Positions 42,313 to 52,379 are shown, numbered from the stretch's first letter. The stretch is 64,000 bases of DNA from Enterococcus hulanensis (GCF_005405485.1 NZ_BJED01000001.1:186001-250000), one strand, 5' to 3'. The notes: generated by a model from the letters alone, not told the origin. Made by a program: numbers and translations.

Positions 42313-43089
42313 ATGCTGAAAACAGAGCGGCAACAATCAATCTTGGCTATGTGCGATCGCTATGGGACGATCACCGTAAAGTTTATCCAAGAGGTTTTAG
42401 ATGTTTCTGACATGACCATTCGACGAGATTTAGAGGAGCTAGCACAAAACAAAAAGCTCTTACGGGTTCACGGTGGCGCACAGAAAATAAACAATCAGGA
42501 AGTTTTCACCTCTTCTATAGAAGCAAACGAACTTTCCCATAACGAAAAGAAGAAGCTGCACACGAAGGAAAAAGAATACATCGCTAAGAATGCGGCAGCC
42601 TATATCAATCCAGAAGATGACACGATCTTTCTAGGATCAGGAACAACGATCGAGCTGATGACGCGTTATATCGAGTCTCCCTCATTACGGATCGTGACCA
42701 ACAGTCTTCCGGTGTTTAACCTATTAAGTGAAACAAACAGATTCGAACTTTACTTGATCGGCGGGCTCTATCGTGAAAAAACGGGTGCTTTTGTCGGTTC
42801 CATCGCCAATGAAGCGGTCCAGAAGATCGGGATCAAGAAGGCCTTTGTCGGCGTTAATGGCTTAAAAGGGCCGGAGGTTTCCAATTTTAGTATTGAAGAG
42901 GGAACACTACAGAAGATCGTACTCGATAACGCTGCTGAGAAATGTTTGGTTTCCGACGCCAACAAATTCGATCATAGTGATTTTTATACGTTTTATGATC
43001 TGCGCAAGATTGATGCACTATTTACGGATTCTACTCTTTCAGCCGAACTGAAGAGTTATTATCAGCAATACACCAAGATCATTCAGTAA
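42313..43089 (+). CDS. LacR-like DeoR regulator of the galactose/tagatose-6-phosphate genes
   Basis: A 258-residue DeoR repressor with helix-turn-helix ITVKFIQEVLDVSDMTIRRDL, sensor loop IFLGSGTTIELMTRYI and closing SDANKFDHSDFY. ATG 42313 has GGAGGG; an 11-codon upstream extension overlaps the promoter. It is the first gene of the transcript that carries lacABCD and diverges from the Gat PTS. It is less similar to the two other LacR-like proteins here than they are to each other. Confidence 0.88.
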   Translation: MLKTERQQSILAMCDRYGTITVKFIQEVLDVSDMTIRRDLEELAQNKKLLRVHGGAQKINNQEVFTSSIEANELSHNEKKKLHTKEKEYIAKNAAAYINPEDDTIFLGSGTTIELMTRYIESPSLRIVTNSLPVFNLLSETNRFELYLIGGLYREKTGAFVGSIANEAVQKIGIKKAFVGVNGLKGPEVSNFSIEEGTLQKIVLDNAAEKCLVSDANKFDHSDFYTFYDLRKIDALFTDSTLSAELKSYYQQYTKIIQ

Positions 43090-43121
43090 AAAAGGGACTT
43101 TATTAAGAGGAGGAAATAGCA

Positions 43122-43550
43122 ATGCGTGTAGTAATTGGTTCAGACAATGACGGCATGAGATTAAAGGAAGTGATCAAGGCAGACTTGATCGCAAATGGAT
43201 TTACAGTAGTAGACAAAAGTGAGACTGCTTCGGAGGATTTCGTGGAATCGACGTTGGCAATCGCCAATGATTTGAATGAAAACGAAGGCAGCTTAGGCGT
43301 AGCCATCGATGGGTATGGGGCCGGCAGCTTTATCACAGCAGTCAAAGTCAAAGGCATGGTGGCAGCAGAAGTTTCTGACGAACGTAGTGCCTACATGACA
43401 AGGGAACACAATAATTCCCGCATGATTACCCTAGGCGCAAAAATCGTTGGCGATGAACTGGCTTTGAATATTGTCAGAGAATTTTTACAAGCAAATTATG
43501 ACGGCGGCCGTCATCAAATTCGGGTCGATATGTTAAATAAAATGGCGTAG
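43122..43550 (+). CDS. lacA: Galactose-6-phosphate isomerase subunit LacA
   Basis: A 142-residue RpiB-fold subunit that with LacB converts galactose-6-phosphate to tagatose-6-phosphate. Typical features are [16 protein letters not shown] at the N-terminus and [17 protein letters not shown] near residue 105. The RpiB catalytic Cys is absent ([10 protein letters not shown]), as expected for LacA, since LacB supplies the active Cys. GAGGAGG precedes the ATG. Confidence 0.94.
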   Translation: MRVVIGSDNDGMRLKEVIKADLIANGFTVVDKSETASEDFVESTLAIANDLNENEGSLGVAIDGYGAGSFITAVKVKGMVAAEVSDERSAYMTREHNNSRMITLGAKIVGDELALNIVREFLQANYDGGRHQIRVDMLNKMA

Positions 43551-43576
43551 GAATCAACGTTGAAAGGATGAATAGA

Positions 43577-44092
43577 ATGAAAATCGCAATCGGCTGTGAC
43601 CACATCGTCACAGATACCAAAATGGCAGTATCAGATTTCTTAAAAGCAAAAGGACATGAAGTGTTGGACATGGGGACCTATGACTTTACCCGGACGCATT
43701 ATCCGATTTATGGGAAAAAAGTTGGGGAAGCCGTAACGAATGGCGAAGCGGATCTAGGTGTCTGCTTATGCGGCACCGGCGTTGGTATCAACAATGCCGT
43801 CAACAAAGTTCCTGGTATTCGCAGTGCCTTGGTGCGTGATATGACCACTGCTATGTATGCCAAAGAGCAATTAAATGCCAATGTGATCGGCTTTGGCGCC
43901 CGGATCACAGGAGAGTTCCTGATCTGCGACATTTTGGAAGCTTTCATTAATGCGGAATATCAAGAAACCGAAGAGAACAAGAAATTGATCGCCAAGATCG
44001 ATCATGTAGAAAAAGCCAGCGCTGATCAAAGTGATCCGCATTTCTTCGATGAATTTATCGAAAAATGGGATCGCGGCGAATACCACGATTAA
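43577..44092 (+). CDS. lacB: Galactose-6-phosphate isomerase subunit LacB
   Basis: A 171-residue RpiB-fold subunit with the active-site [18 protein letters not shown] near residue 65 and [11 protein letters not shown] at the N-terminus. I start at ATG 43577, which gives the usual LacB length and has GAAAGGA at a workable distance; ATG 43568 overlaps that site. It pairs with LacA directly upstream. Confidence 0.94.
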   Translation: MKIAIGCDHIVTDTKMAVSDFLKAKGHEVLDMGTYDFTRTHYPIYGKKVGEAVTNGEADLGVCLCGTGVGINNAVNKVPGIRSALVRDMTTAMYAKEQLNANVIGFGARITGEFLICDILEAFINAEYQETEENKKLIAKIDHVEKASADQSDPHFFDEFIEKWDRGEYHD

Positions 44093-44104
44093 GAGGGCAG
44101 ACGA

Positions 44105-45031
44105 ATGATTCTAACAATTACGATGAATCCTTCGATCGACATTTCCTATCCGTTAGAGGCGTTCAAGCTTGATACTGTCAATCGGGTAAAAAATGTTCGC
44201 AAAACGGCTGGCGGCAAGGGCTTGAATGTTACCCGCATCTTAAAACAATTAGAGGCGGAAGTGACAGCCAGCGGTATGATCGGCGGATTTTTAGGAGAAG
44301 AGATCAAAAAGGACTTGGATCATAATAAGATCCCACACGACTTTTTGCCCATCAGCGGTGAAACGCGCAATTGTATCGCGGTGCTCCACGAAGGACAACA
44401 AACCGAAATCCTAGAAAGCGGTCCGGTCATCTCTGAAACAGAAGCGGCGGCGTTCTTAGAGCATTTCGCACAATTAGCGGAAAAAGCCGATATTCTTTCT
44501 TTTTCAGGCAGCTTACCAGAAGGCTTGCCGACAGATTTTTACAGTCAGATGCTGCAAGTCTGCGGCGGAAAACCAGTTGTATTGGATTGCTCCGGCGAGG
44601 CGTTGAAGGAAGTGCTCAAAGGTGCGGTGAAACCGCGCTTGATTAAACCAAACACCGAGGAATTGGCTGGTTTATTAGGACGAAGGGTTTCTAGTGATGC
44701 AGCTGAATTAAAGGCGGCCTTACTTGATCCGCTGTTCGCAGATATTGAATGGATCGTTGTTTCAATGGGCGGTGAGGGTGCATTTGCGAAGCACCATGAT
44801 AAATTTTATCGCGTTACTATTCCTAAAATCGCGGTGGTAAATCCGGTTGGCTCCGGCGATGCGACGGTAGCTGGCTTGACTGCCGCGATCGAAAAGGGCT
44901 GGTCCGATGAAGCAATCTTGAAGCAAGGCAATGTGCTAGGCATGTTAAACGCACAGGAAGCCACCACAGGGCATGTTGAATTAGCCAATTATCAAACATT
45001 ATTCGACCAAATTCAAGTAGAGGAAGTATAG
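44105..45031 (+). CDS. lacC: Tagatose-6-phosphate kinase
   Basis: A 308-residue PfkB-family kinase that makes tagatose-1,6-bisphosphate. Motifs: [27 protein letters not shown] near residue 37 and [12 protein letters not shown] with the catalytic Asp near residue 250. It lies 12 bases after lacB and 12 before the lacD start. Confidence 0.93.
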   Translation: MILTITMNPSIDISYPLEAFKLDTVNRVKNVRKTAGGKGLNVTRILKQLEAEVTASGMIGGFLGEEIKKDLDHNKIPHDFLPISGETRNCIAVLHEGQQTEILESGPVISETEAAAFLEHFAQLAEKADILSFSGSLPEGLPTDFYSQMLQVCGGKPVVLDCSGEALKEVLKGAVKPRLIKPNTEELAGLLGRRVSSDAAELKAALLDPLFADIEWIVVSMGGEGAFAKHHDKFYRVTIPKIAVVNPVGSGDATVAGLTAAIEKGWSDEAILKQGNVLGMLNAQEATTGHVELANYQTLFDQIQVEEV

Positions 45032-45043
45032 GAGGATATGGAA

Positions 45044-46030
45044 ATGAACGAAGAAAAACGTCAATTTATCAAACAATTGTGCAATGAAGATGGTGTGATC
45101 GGAGCTTTAGCTATCGATCAGCGTGGAGCCTTGAAGAAGATGATCACGAAATTCAAAGGCAGCGACGCCGAAGAAGCAGAGATCATTGAATTTAAAGAAA
45201 TCGTTTCCTCTCAATTAACGAAATATGCCTCATCGATTCTATTAGACCCAGAGTATGGTCTGCCAGCGGCTGGTGTCAGAGCTGAAACGGCTGGGCTCTT
45301 GCTGGCGTATGAAAAAACCGGCTATGATGCTTCAACTCCTGGCCGTTTGCCCGATCTATTATCGATTTGGTCGGTCAAACGCTTGAAAGAAGCTGGCGCG
45401 GATGCCTGCAAATTCCTGCTTTACTACGACGTGGATGAATCTGACGAGATCAACGACCAAAAGCATGCCTTTATCGAACGAATCGGTTCGGAATGTCAGG
45501 CGGAAAATCTGCCTTTCTTCCTAGAACTGGTTTCCTATGACGCGAATATCTCAGATGCGACCTCAAGAGAATACGCGATCAAAAAACCACATAAGGTGAT
45601 CGAAATGATGAAGGAATTTTCTGATCCGCGTTATGGTGTCGATGTGCTGAAGGTAGAAGTTCCTGTCAATATGAACTATGTGGAAGGCTATGCGACAGGG
45701 GAAGTCATTCATACCAAAGCCGAAGCTGCGAACTTCTTCAAAGAGCAGTCGGAAGCCACGAACCTGCCATTTATTTTCTTGAGCGCTGGTGTAAAGGCAG
45801 AGCTGTTCCAAGAAACACTGCGTTTCGCGAAAAATGCCGGCTCAACCTTCAACGGCGTACTTTGCGGCCGGGCAACTTGGGCTGACGGAGTAGAAAGCTA
45901 CATCGTGGATGGCAAAGAAGCAGCGGTGGAGTGGATGAATACCCAAGGACGCAAAAATATCGAAGAGCTAAATGCCGTATTGAAAGAAACAGCTACCCCA
46001 GTGGACGTGTTAGCTGCAACATTGTCATAA
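45044..46030 (+). CDS. lacD: Tagatose-1,6-bisphosphate aldolase
   Basis: A class I aldolase of 328 residues that yields dihydroxyacetone phosphate and glyceraldehyde-3-phosphate. LacD features include [16 protein letters not shown] near residue 18, [10 protein letters not shown] near residue 66 and [12 protein letters not shown] near residue 205, which carries the Schiff-base Lys. ATG 45044 is better spaced from AGGAGG than ATG 45038. It completes the tagatose-6-phosphate route and is followed by a terminator. Confidence 0.94.
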   Translation: MNEEKRQFIKQLCNEDGVIGALAIDQRGALKKMITKFKGSDAEEAEIIEFKEIVSSQLTKYASSILLDPEYGLPAAGVRAETAGLLLAYEKTGYDASTPGRLPDLLSIWSVKRLKEAGADACKFLLYYDVDESDEINDQKHAFIERIGSECQAENLPFFLELVSYDANISDATSREYAIKKPHKVIEMMKEFSDPRYGVDVLKVEVPVNMNYVEGYATGEVIHTKAEAANFFKEQSEATNLPFIFLSAGVKAELFQETLRFAKNAGSTFNGVLCGRATWADGVESYIVDGKEAAVEWMNTQGRKNIEELNAVLKETATPVDVLAATLS

Positions 46031-46046
46031 GAAGAGGGGAATATGG

Positions 46047-46078
46047 GACCATGGACGAAAAATGTTCATGGTCTTTTT
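46047..46078 (+). terminator. Terminator of the lacR-lacABCD operon
   Basis: GACCATGGAC / GTTCATGGTC stem (one wobble pair) followed by TTTTT. Confidence 0.85.
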
Positions 46079-46142
46079 ATATAATTATTTCCTCGAAAAA
46101 GCCAGCAGTGCTAAAATAATAAGTAAGGGGATACAAAATAAA

Positions 46143-47015
46143 ATGGAAAGCGAGATGAACGAAATGATTTTAGTAACATCGGCGGCGGGCAACACAGGAC
46201 GGATCATGGTGCAAAAGTTGGTAGAAGCAGGTTTTGACGTATTGGCGACGGATATCGATCCTAGGGTGAAAAAACTGCCGGGGATCAAAAAGGCTATGGT
46301 AGGAGATTTGACCGACTTTTACTTCCTTGATGAAGTGATGGAAGATGCAACGATGGTCGTCTACATTCCGCCTTTGTTCTCACCCGAAGAAACCTTGATC
46401 GGTCAAAAAATAATCGATAAGGCAATCGATTATGACATTGAGCACTTCATTTTTGTTTCTGTTATCCACCCAAACTTAACCAGCCTGATGCAGCATATTG
46501 CCAAACGCGATGTGGAAGAGCAGTTGATCTATAAAGGCATGGAAATTGAATTTTCGTACACGATTTTACAACCAATGCATTACATGCATAACTTCGATCC
46601 GCTGCTAGTCGCGAAAACCAACGAATATCGAATCTTTTACGATCTCGACAGCCCAGTCGGCTATGTCGCAACGGAGGATGTTGCCGAAGTAGTCATAAAA
46701 ATCTTGAATGACCCTGAAAAACACAACAAGGCGACCTACGAATTGGTCGGCACGGAGGCCTATACGCCAAACGAGCTGGTCGATATGTTTAACCAGATAA
46801 CAGGGAAGAAGGCGAAGGCTGTGTTCCTTTTTATCGATGAGTTCTTAAATGAAATCGATGCGACGGACCTCTATGTGCGAGCAGGCTTTAGACATTTAGC
46901 CTATGCGTACACATCTTGGGGATTAGACGGCAATACCAATGTGTTGACGTGGCTGCTTGGACGTGAACCGACTAGTTTTGAAGAGTATGTCAAAATGAAA
47001 TTGAATAAGAAATAA
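46143..47015 (+). CDS. NmrA-like NAD(P)-binding protein
   Basis: An atypical SDR of about 290 residues: an N-terminal Rossmann loop TSAAGNTGRIM and a chain resembling NmrA/NAD(P)H-azoreductase-like proteins, without the usual YxxxK pair. These often act as redox sensors or quinone reductases. The start is uncertain: ATG 46143 has AAGGGG 13 bases upstream, while ATG 46155 and 46164 are also possible. A longer frame from 46062 runs through the lac terminator and is rejected. No functional link to its neighbours is visible. Confidence 0.8.
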   Translation: MESEMNEMILVTSAAGNTGRIMVQKLVEAGFDVLATDIDPRVKKLPGIKKAMVGDLTDFYFLDEVMEDATMVVYIPPLFSPEETLIGQKIIDKAIDYDIEHFIFVSVIHPNLTSLMQHIAKRDVEEQLIYKGMEIEFSYTILQPMHYMHNFDPLLVAKTNEYRIFYDLDSPVGYVATEDVAEVVIKILNDPEKHNKATYELVGTEAYTPNELVDMFNQITGKKAKAVFLFIDEFLNEIDATDLYVRAGFRHLAYAYTSWGLDGNTNVLTWLLGREPTSFEEYVKMKLNKK

Positions 47016-47021
47016 AAAATA

Positions 47022-47050
47022 GGCTGAGACGATTTTGTCTCAGCCTTTAA
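47022..47050 (+). terminator. Terminator after the NmrA-like gene
   Basis: AGGCTGAGAC / GTCTCAGCCT stem with a 6-base loop, followed by only a short T stretch. Confidence 0.7.
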
Positions 47051-47061
47051 AGTTGTTGTAA

Positions 47062-47092
47062 GTTTGTTTTGAGCATTCGCCTCAAAACAAAC
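47062..47092. other. Perfect 12-base stem-loop, role unknown
   Basis: GTTTGTTTTGAG / CTCAAAACAAAC around CATTCGC. No T-run follows, and it lies 12 bases past the preceding terminator, so it is not needed for that gene's termination. Confidence 0.6.
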
Positions 47093-47283
47093 AGGAATTC
47101 TTGTTGTTATCTTTGTGAATTGCTTTTTTAAAATCAAACGCAGATCATTTTCCACTGCTCTTAAATACGCTTAGCAAACGACTCCATCCCAATCCGTAAA
47201 TTTCTTTTTACAAATTTTGTGTGAAAAAAATTCGCTTTCTTCTGTAGGAGCGCTTATTATTTTTATGAGAGGAGTTGATGTCG

Positions 47284-49341
47284 GTGAGTGATCGCAATCT
47301 AGACATTCTGCAACAGCTAATTAAGCAGAGAAGTATCAAAGAGTCCGAGCTTTCTCAGTTGTTTGATCTGTCAGCAAGACAATTATCGTATAGTATCGAT
47401 TCGATAAATGAAAAATTGTCAGAAAATCATCTGCCTATCATTGAAAAACGTCAAGGTTGTTATTATGCGAAAAATGAGGCTGCAGAATATTTAACTATCC
47501 AGCAATCAATTCAGGATATAATTTTTTCCAAAGAAGATCGTATATATTTACTTATTATTATGATTCTTGCACGAACTGAGGAATTGTCATTAGATCATTT
47601 TTGCATTGAATTACAAATTAGTAAAAATACAGCATTGTCAGATATTAAAAAAGCAAAAGAACATTTGACAAAGTATCAGCTAAAGATTGAATTTTCTCGG
47701 AAAAAAGGATATGTAATTTCAGGAAACGAGTGGGATAAGCGAATTGTCCTTTTCCACGCTATTACTAAAATCTATAAATATTATGGCGAAAAAGTGACGG
47801 AGGAGTTGCTGGAAGGATCAAAAAAAAATCTAGAACAGGTTAAAAACGATGTATTGAAAATCGAGAAATACATCGGTGTCAAATACACGGATGAAGATTT
47901 TTATCCGCTGATTTACTTCATTGCCTCGTTGTTTATCCGCATTGAACGAGAGCAATTGATCGATGGCTCCCGAATCGGTGACCGCGAAGAAATCGAGCGT
48001 ACCAAAGAATATCAGTCGATTTCTTACATCACAACTGACTTTCCAAAATTACCGGATGCTGAAAAGCTTTTTATCGCTTTACAGTTATTAAGTTCAAATA
48101 TTCGCAACAAAGGGATGGTTTCAGAAAAAGAACTGCCTCTATTAGCAAATTCTCTATGGGAATTTTTAATAGAGTTTGAAACCAATACTTTCTTGGTGCT
48201 GTCTGACAAAAAGGACCTGCTGAAAAAACTCTTGAATCATTTTAAACCTGCTTATTACCGAATTAAATATGATCTCTCGACGGAAAATGTTTTGTATGAC
48301 AAGATTCGTTCGGAGTACAAAGTTCTCCATGATTTTGTTCGCCAATCAATCGGTCCGCTAGAAGAATTCTTTGAAACGGAAATTGCGGATGAAGAAATTG
48401 CCTATATCACGCTGTTTGTCGGTGGGCATTTGATTGGTAATGACCACAATGACTTGGAAGAGAAGATCATTAAAGCGGTGATTTTATGTCCTAATGGAAT
48501 ATCCATGTCCAAATTGATCGAGAAAAAATTAAAGGAAATTTTTCCCGAGTTTCTTTTTTATCCAACAAATTCAGTACGAGAGTATAAGAGCTTCGTTTTA
48601 CCTCATGATATCGTTTTTTCAACCGTACCTGTTGAATCAGAGAAGAAGGTTTATTTAATCAGTGAGATACTCAGTAAAGGTGAACAATTAAGACTGCGGC
48701 AAGATGTGATCAAGGATTTGTATCACTTGGACTTTTCGGGGATTCGTTCGACCGACATATTAAATGTCGTCAAACAGTACGTGACTGTGAGCAAGAAAAC
48801 AGAGACCAACGTTTTAGAGGCGTTGGATTCACTCCTGCTAGGTGAACAAAAAAGAACGAATGATGAAGGAATGGGTTCAAAAAGCGAATTGTCCCAAGTT
48901 ATTATAAAGGAAAACATTCTGTTTATTGAAGATGAGGTTACGTGGGAAACGCTATTACGCAAAGCGAGCCAATGCCTGATTGAGCAAGATATAATTTCCT
49001 CAGAATACACCGATGCATTGCTAAAGGAATATCGTGATCAGCCAGCTTATATCATGCTGCGACAACGAATTGTTCTACCACACTTAGATCCTACGCTGAT
49101 CGAACAAAAATTGGGCGTATGTTTCATTGTCTTAAAACAAGGTCTAGAATATCAAGACCAGAAGATCCATGTAGTGGCTCTTTTGACGACACCAGATAAG
49201 ACGAGTCATTTGACGATTTTGTATCATATCAATCGAATGGCAAAGGACGCTGAATTTATTGAACAATTAATTGCTTTAGAGGACGAAATAAAAATCACAG
49301 AGGCGATTCAAGGATTTGCTTCAGATCAAGAGTATCAATAA
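47284..49341 (+). CDS. PRD-containing PTS transcription regulator with EIIB- and EIIA-like domains
   Basis: A regulator of about 685 residues: N-terminal helix-turn-helix segments (ESELSQLFDLSARQLSYSI; LQISKNTALSDIKKAKEHL), two PRDs (about 190-400), a Gat-type EIIB-like domain with Cys in KAVILCPNGISMSKL near residue 400, and an EIIA domain with His in QRIVLPHLDPTLIE near residue 600. Such proteins activate PTS operons when suitably phosphorylated. The start is GTG 47284 (nine bases from AGGAG) or ATG 47278. It stands just ahead of the third Gat-type PTS operon and should control it. Confidence 0.9.
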   Translation: MSDRNLDILQQLIKQRSIKESELSQLFDLSARQLSYSIDSINEKLSENHLPIIEKRQGCYYAKNEAAEYLTIQQSIQDIIFSKEDRIYLLIIMILARTEELSLDHFCIELQISKNTALSDIKKAKEHLTKYQLKIEFSRKKGYVISGNEWDKRIVLFHAITKIYKYYGEKVTEELLEGSKKNLEQVKNDVLKIEKYIGVKYTDEDFYPLIYFIASLFIRIEREQLIDGSRIGDREEIERTKEYQSISYITTDFPKLPDAEKLFIALQLLSSNIRNKGMVSEKELPLLANSLWEFLIEFETNTFLVLSDKKDLLKKLLNHFKPAYYRIKYDLSTENVLYDKIRSEYKVLHDFVRQSIGPLEEFFETEIADEEIAYITLFVGGHLIGNDHNDLEEKIIKAVILCPNGISMSKLIEKKLKEIFPEFLFYPTNSVREYKSFVLPHDIVFSTVPVESEKKVYLISEILSKGEQLRLRQDVIKDLYHLDFSGIRSTDILNVVKQYVTVSKKTETNVLEALDSLLLGEQKRTNDEGMGSKSELSQVIIKENILFIEDEVTWETLLRKASQCLIEQDIISSEYTDALLKEYRDQPAYIMLRQRIVLPHLDPTLIEQKLGVCFIVLKQGLEYQDQKIHVVALLTTPDKTSHLTILYHINRMAKDAEFIEQLIALEDEIKITEAIQGFASDQEYQ

Positions 49342-49343
49342 TG

Positions 49344-49376
49344 AAAAAAGTGACGCAAAAAGCGCCACTTTTTTTA
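49344..49376 (+). terminator. Terminator of the PRD regulator gene
   Basis: AAAAAGTGACGC / GCGCCACTTTTT (one mismatch) with an AAAA-rich loop and a T-run. Confidence 0.85.
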
Positions 49377-49464
49377 TTCATCACAATCGACCTCTTCAAA
49401 CGAACATTATTTGGACAAAACGCAGATAGAATTATTTTTTTGAAGCACTTATGATTGAACTAAG

Positions 49465-49481
49465 GAGTTAGCAACTAACTC
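49465..49481 (+). promoter_or_regulatory. Inverted repeat upstream of the third Gat-type PTS operon
   Basis: GAGTTAG-CAA-CTAACTC is a perfect 7-base dyad about 25 bases before the EIIA start. It may be a regulator site or a leader hairpin. Confidence 0.5.
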
Positions 49482-49506
49482 GAATATCAAAAAAGGAGTA
49501 GGATAC

Positions 49507-49977
49507 ATGCTAAAAGATTATGTGAAAGAAGAATTGATTTTTCTTAATCTGACCGTTTCTAATCGAGCCGAGTTATTTAAAAAGCTTTCCACGCTTTTTC
49601 TTGATAAAGGATACGTAAATGAAGGTTTTTATGATTTTATTGTGGAGCGCGAGGAAAATTATCCAACCGGATTGGATTTAGAGACGCATACGGTCGCCAT
49701 TCCACATGGAGATCCAGAATATATCGAACAATCATTTATTTCAGTCGTGACGTTGACTCGGCCAATCAAAATGAAAAAGATGGAAAACGCTGATGAAGAA
49801 ATCGATGTCGATTTGTTTTTTGTATTAGGTTTAAACGATGGGACGCAGCATTTGCAGATTTTGAAACAAGTTATTGGATACATTCAACAAGAGAAGTTTG
49901 TTCAATCAATGAAGGAGGCGAAGACATCTGAGGAAGTAATGGAAAAGCTCAGCGGTTTATTGGCTGGAAAAAAATGA
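49507..49977 (+). CDS. PTS EIIA, galactitol (Gat) family
   Basis: A 156-residue EIIA with phospho-His in VAIPHGDPEYIEQ near residue 65, clearly the same subfamily as the protein at 22387-22845. AAAGGAG precedes the ATG. It opens an operon of EIIA, EIIB, EIIC, epimerase, SDR and SIS-domain isomerase. Confidence 0.92.
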   Translation: MLKDYVKEELIFLNLTVSNRAELFKKLSTLFLDKGYVNEGFYDFIVEREENYPTGLDLETHTVAIPHGDPEYIEQSFISVVTLTRPIKMKKMENADEEIDVDLFFVLGLNDGTQHLQILKQVIGYIQQEKFVQSMKEAKTSEEVMEKLSGLLAGKK

Positions 49978-50001
49978 AATAACCTAGAGGAGGAAACAGA
50001 G

Positions 50002-50298
50002 ATGAAAAAAGTTAGTATTTTAGTTGCCTGCGGAAGTGGTGTCGCAACATCCACAGTTGCAGCAGATGAGGTCAAAGCATTATGTAAAGAAAACAATATT
50101 CACTTTAGTCTAAGTAAGTGCAGCATGACAGAATTACCAACACAAAGCCAGAATGCCGATATCGTCCTGACCACAAATAATTTCAAAGGAACTTTAGATG
50201 TACCAGTCATGAGTATTATGGGTTTTGTAACGGGAATCAACGAAGCGAAGCTAAAGAAGTCTTTAGTAGAAAAGCTGGAAGAAATCCAAAACGCATAA
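50002..50298 (+). CDS. PTS EIIB, galactitol (Gat) family
   Basis: A 98-residue EIIB with the phospho-Cys in ILVACGSGVATST near residue 10. GAGGAGG precedes its ATG. It is separated from EIIC by a 153-base gap containing a large stem-loop. Confidence 0.92.
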   Translation: MKKVSILVACGSGVATSTVAADEVKALCKENNIHFSLSKCSMTELPTQSQNADIVLTTNNFKGTLDVPVMSIMGFVTGINEAKLKKSLVEKLEEIQNA

Positions 50299-50303
50299 AA
50301 AAA

Positions 50304-50349
50304 GTATACTGTCCCACTTTTGCCTGAGAAACGAAGTGGAACTGTATAC
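50304..50349 (+). other. Intercistronic stem-loop between EIIB and EIIC
   Basis: GTATACTGTCCCACTT pairs with AAGTGGAACTGTATAC (a few mismatches in the middle, 14-base loop). There is no T-run, so it is probably an mRNA processing or stability element rather than a full terminator. Confidence 0.65.
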
Positions 50350-50451
50350 CTCTATAAAACATGTACTCATTTTAACATATTAAGAGAAAAAAAGTACCTC
50401 AATGGTATTTATTGGAAAAGAGATAGATGAGATGGGAGTAAGGAGAATAAT

Positions 50452-51705
50452 ATGAATAATTTAATTGAGATTGTACAAACAATCACAGGAATGGGTGCTT
50501 CAGCAATTTTACCAATCATTATTACTATTTTAGGATTGGTTTTCAGGATGAAATTAGGCGATGCGGTCAAAGCAGGGTTAACAGTCGGTGTTGGATTTAT
50601 TGGATTGACCTTAGTGGTGGGCCTTTTGAACACCTCATTAGATCCAGCGGTAGATTATTATTCAAAGATGGGTTCAGGCTTTACGATCACTGATATTGGT
50701 TGGCCAGCAGTTGGTGCGGCTTCGTGGATGGCACCCTTTGCCGGACTAGCGATCCCAATCGGGTTAGTGTTGAATTTACTATTGGTTCGTTTGAAACTAA
50801 CGAAAACTTTGAACGTTGACATTTGGAATTATATGCATTTTCTAGTACCGGGTGCGCTGGCCTATTTCATTTTTGATAATTTCTTTATTGGACTTGCGGT
50901 GACAGTTGCTTTATCTGTTTTGGCACTTTTCGTTGGTGATTGGGTAGCACCGTTGTGGCAGGAATATTATGGTCTAGAAGGAACAACTTGTACGACGATT
51001 ATTCATACAGGATGGACCTTTGTAGTAGCGTGGCTAATGAATAAAGTGATTGATTTTATTCCAGGGCTGAACAAACTGGATGTTAGTTTAGAAGGAGTAA
51101 ACAAACGAATTGGTGTAATGGGAGAACCTGTAATTATCGGGACAATCGTTGGGGTTCTTTTAGGAGTATTAACTCGTCAAGGAATTACTGAGATCATTCC
51201 GATGGGGATGGGAGTTGCTGGTGTTATGGTATTAATGCCGCGCGTTGTAAGTGTATTGATGGATGGGCTGTCTCCAATTGGAAAAGCAGCGAAAGACTTT
51301 ATGCAAAAACAAATGGGTGAAGATGCTGACTTAAACATTGGGATGGATGTTGCTCTAGGATTAGGTGATCCAACGACAACGACAGTTACCGTGATTTCGA
51401 TTCCATTAGTAATGCTGTGTGCTCTTGCTTTACCAGGGGTTAGAACGTTCCCAATCGGTATCTTGATGTCGATTATTTATATGTCAGTGATGACTGTCAT
51501 GGCTAGCAAAGGGAATTTACTGCGTTCTATCATTACAACAGTTCTATTCTGTGTAATCGTGTTATATCTTGGCGGTTATGTCGCACCGGGGGCTACGGAG
51601 ATGTTAAACGGTGCCGGTGTTGGTTTGAAAGGTCAGGGAACTGACTTCGTATTGACTGGTCCATGGAGTATTCTAATGTATTGGTTGAGTGCAGTGTTTG
51701 GTTAA
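50452..51705 (+). CDS. PTS EIIC, galactitol (Gat) family
   Basis: A polytopic permease of 417 residues, shorter than the other two Gat EIICs in the window. Early family features (ILGLVFRMKLGDAVKAGLTVGVGFIG) are present, but the GLDWP..AGR motif is changed to GMDVALGLGDPTT near residue 300. This places it in a distinct sub-branch with a likely different substrate. AAGGAGAA precedes the ATG. Confidence 0.88.
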   Translation: MNNLIEIVQTITGMGASAILPIIITILGLVFRMKLGDAVKAGLTVGVGFIGLTLVVGLLNTSLDPAVDYYSKMGSGFTITDIGWPAVGAASWMAPFAGLAIPIGLVLNLLLVRLKLTKTLNVDIWNYMHFLVPGALAYFIFDNFFIGLAVTVALSVLALFVGDWVAPLWQEYYGLEGTTCTTIIHTGWTFVVAWLMNKVIDFIPGLNKLDVSLEGVNKRIGVMGEPVIIGTIVGVLLGVLTRQGITEIIPMGMGVAGVMVLMPRVVSVLMDGLSPIGKAAKDFMQKQMGEDADLNIGMDVALGLGDPTTTTVTVISIPLVMLCALALPGVRTFPIGILMSIIYMSVMTVMASKGNLLRSIITTVLFCVIVLYLGGYVAPGATEMLNGAGVGLKGQGTDFVLTGPWSILMYWLSAVFG

Positions 51706-51720
51706 AAAGGAGAAGACAAT

Positions 51721-52365
51721 ATGGCACAAATTTTACCCTCGATTTTTGGTGCAGATATTATGCATTTACAAGATGAAATTGATTTTTTGGAAAGAGAACA
51801 AACAAAGCTATTACACGTAGACTTGATGGATGGCAATTTTGTCTCTAATATCGCTTTTGGTCCAAATCAAATCGCTGAAATGAAACAGCATTCAAAAATG
51901 CTTTTTGATGTTCATATGATGGTCGACCATCCGCTGGATCATCTAGATGATGTAATCGCAACAGGTGCAGAGATGATTTCTGTTCATTATGAATCAACAC
52001 CGCACGTCCATTCAATGCTTCAAAAGATTCGTAAAGCTGGCCGTAAAGCCGGTGTAGTGATCAATCCGGGTACTCCTGAAGCAGTTTTGGAATATCTGCT
52101 AGATGAGATTGACTACATTTTGATCATGACCATCAATCCCGGGCAACCTGGACAGACCTTCATTCGTAAAAGCTTGGAGAAAATCCGCAACACGAAAAAA
52201 ATGATTGGTGATCGTAAAATTCAAATCGAAGTTGATGGTGGCGTGGATAGAGAAATTGCTAAGGAATGTGACGCAGCAGGTGCTGAACTGATCGTTGTAG
52301 GTGGAGCATTATTTTCAGGAAACAAAGAAGAACAATACAAAGCACTAAAAGACGCAGTTAAATAG
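51721..52365 (+). CDS. Ribulose-phosphate/allulose-6-phosphate 3-epimerase family protein
   Basis: A TIM-barrel epimerase of 214 residues. Motifs LPSIFGADIMHL, HVDLMDGNFV (metal His and Asp), FDVHMMVDHP, MTINPGQPGQTF and EVDGGVD (second catalytic Asp) match the Rpe/AlsE superfamily. It inverts C3 of a ketose phosphate. Inside a PTS operon with a hexuloisomerase-like protein, allulose-6-phosphate or another hexulose phosphate is likelier than ribulose-5-phosphate. It starts 15 bases after EIIC. Confidence 0.88.
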   Translation: MAQILPSIFGADIMHLQDEIDFLEREQTKLLHVDLMDGNFVSNIAFGPNQIAEMKQHSKMLFDVHMMVDHPLDHLDDVIATGAEMISVHYESTPHVHSMLQKIRKAGRKAGVVINPGTPEAVLEYLLDEIDYILIMTINPGQPGQTFIRKSLEKIRNTKKMIGDRKIQIEVDGGVDREIAKECDAAGAELIVVGGALFSGNKEEQYKALKDAVK

Positions 52366-52379
52366 TTAGTTCTTGATAC

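Noticed and set aside
46062-46142. Longer start for the NmrA-like protein
   Set aside because: It would begin within the lacABCD terminator hairpin.
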